Shown one piece after another: positions 62,980 through 64,000 of a stretch of DNA of 64,000 bases. The number at the start of each line of letters is the position of its first letter. Position 1 is the stretch's first letter. The notes beneath the pieces were generated by a model. That model saw only the letters and a list, made by a program, of their open reading frames with translations, had not been told where the DNA came from and made no database searches. The stretch is from Agrobacterium tumefaciens (GTDB lineage Bacteria; Pseudomonadota; Alphaproteobacteria; Rhizobiales; Rhizobiaceae), in NCBI RefSeq assembly GCF_005221385.1, contig NZ_CP039904.1, forward strand, positions 1,461,501 to 1,525,500. Reading direction: 5' to 3'. The position numbers and the translations under genes were made by a program.

Positions 62980-64000
62980 CTAGAGCAAAGGCCGGTCTGC
63001 CGCGCGGGCTGGCCAGCGGGCAATCGGTTTGGAATGGCCGCGCATCGTCGCCGTCAGCCGGGTGAAACTGTTGATCGAGGTATAGAGGCCGAAGAAGTGG
63101 TTCAGCACACTGGCGAAAATGAAGGCGGCGGGGCGTGCGATGAGCGCCGGATCGAATTCCACGGTGATGTCCGTTCCCGGCACCATCGCCGAGCCGATCC
63201 GTGCGTGGGAATTCTGGGCCTCGACATTGCTGATTGATTCAACCAGCTGCCGGGTTTCCGGGCTGTCCCTGAAGGAATAAAGCGACAGAATATCCTTCAG
63301 CGGAGCGCCGCCATTGTCTGAAAGCGAGAGATGATTGAGCAGCAGATGCGAGATCAGCCGCCATTCGCGCACTGAGCGTTCGTTGACGCGGATGGCCGCC
63401 GTTGGCGGCATCAGGGCATGGATGGACTTCACGGCTTCGTTGCCGGCCGAAAGCTGGAGGAAGGGGTGTCCACCGCCAAAGGGAAGCTGGCTCGGCAATT
63501 CGCGGTTGATGCAGAGCGTATCGACGCTTGCCACCATGTCGAGCGGTCCGAGCGGCCCGCGCTTTTGATCCACGAAGGCGATATCGGTATCGGAAGAGCC
63601 ATCGTCGTCAAAGCGGCGCTGGATCTGCCAGAACACATTCGAGCCGTTATTGCGCTGGGTGCGCCCGAAAAACGGCGAGGTCTTTTCCGTCTGCCCGGAG
63701 CGGCTGGTCAGCTCGACATTTTCGACGGCGTAGATTTCACGGGTCCGCTGCCGCCTTGCGTCCGGCAAAAGGCGATATTCCGTGCGTGTTCCATCCAGGC
63801 TCAGCGGTTCGCAATTCTGCTTGAACAGGTTGATAACGGGTGAGGCGTTCAGCACGAAATCCTTGACGGAGACCATGCGCTCCAGCCGCGTATCCGCCGC
63901 ATCCAGATAGATATAGAGTTCACAATTGCCGCCGCTCCATCTGTGCAGACCGTCAATATCGAGAAAGAGGAATTTCTGCGGCAGCGCGAAAAATTCGGTG
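62980..64000 (-). CDS. tssF: T6SS baseplate protein TssF (ImpG), 5' end outside window
   Basis: The frame stays open to the right edge, so the N-terminus is missing. The seen part (about 340 residues) includes DIDGLHRWSGGNCELYIYLD, then MVSVKDFVLNASPVINLFKQNCEPL, YAVENVELTSRSG, SLYSFRDSPETRQLVESI and a C-terminal FTRLTATMRGHSKPIARWPAR. These are TssF/VasA features. The ATG at 63876 is internal, not the start. It is followed by tssG. Confidence 0.92.
   Translation of the reverse strand, partial: TEFFALPQKFLFLDIDGLHRWSGGNCELYIYLDAADTRLERMVSVKDFVLNASPVINLFKQNCEPLSLDGTRTEYRLLPDARRQRTREIYAVENVELTSRSGQTEKTSPFFGRTQRNNGSNVFWQIQRRFDDDGSSDTDIAFVDQKRGPLGPLDMVASVDTLCINRELPSQLPFGGGHPFLQLSAGNEAVKSIHALMPPTAAIRVNERSVREWRLISHLLLNHLSLSDNGGAPLKDILSLYSFRDSPETRQLVESISNVEAQNSHARIGSAMVPGTDITVEFDPALIARPAAFIFASVLNHFFGLYTSINSFTRLTATMRGHSKPIARWPARAADRPLL

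Overview
The window looks like a stretch of a Rhizobiaceae replicon, most probably an Agrobacterium secondary (linear) chromosome. Three things point there. First, there is a complete alginate import and degradation operon whose 776-residue lyase carries His311 and Tyr365 at the numbering known for the PL15 exolyase Atu3025. Second, the type VI secretion (imp/tss) genes have the Agrobacterium order, including a TagF-PppA fusion, an FHA protein and a TssL with a Thr at residue 14. Third, the coding style is GC-rich with short intergenic gaps. No rRNA, tRNA, CRISPR array or intact insertion sequence was seen.

Layout. 1-10.5 kb is a patchwork of single genes: a cut-off membrane or exported protein, an HNH_2 nuclease with an unassigned N-terminal domain, a dihydroxyacetone kinase, a GST-like protein, a VOC protein and a cupin facing a MarR regulator across three copies of one operator, an SbmA/YddA-type ABC exporter, an AsnC-family remnant and a DUF2161 protein. 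10.7-14.8 kb holds a MYG1-type hydrolase, a glycerate kinase and a DASS/SLC13 permease. 15-18.3 kb holds a poly-aspartate exported protein, a subtilisin-like protease and a divergent ECF sigma/anti-sigma pair. 18.3-20.5 kb is an MFS transporter with a divergent LysR regulator.

20.6-33.4 kb is one leftward unit of eleven genes: GntR regulator, AlgS-AlgM1-AlgM2-AlgQ-like ABC importer of polymeric alginate, cytosolic PL15 lyase, DEH-reductase-like SDR, SGNH hydrolase, 2-hydroxyacid dehydrogenase, TIM-barrel isomerase and glucarate-dehydratase-like enolase. The first seven match a known pathway; the last four are tightly coupled to it and have no established role in it. 33.6-35.6 kb is an MFS/TetR divergent pair with three operator copies. 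35.7-40.2 kb has a PhoA-type alkaline phosphatase behind a Pho-box-like repeat, then a Tat-exported protein with an ABC ATPase and a histidine-rich FtsX-type permease, a candidate metal system.

41.2-50.3 kb is a pentitol catabolic locus: polyol (xylitol) dehydrogenase, AraC regulator, ribose-type ABC importer, ribitol dehydrogenase, D-ribulokinase and an L-xylulose-reductase-like SDR, closed by a strong terminator. 50.3-52.1 kb has a PRC-barrel protein and a Wza-like outer-membrane lipoprotein. 52.1-64 kb is the distal part of the T6SS imp operon read leftward: tssF (cut by the window edge), tssG, fha, tssK, tssL, tssM, tagF-pppA and ppkA. Most adjacent cistrons there overlap or nearly touch.

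Functions are inferred from the protein sequences by recognition. No database search was run, and starts were chosen by Shine-Dalgarno position where possible.
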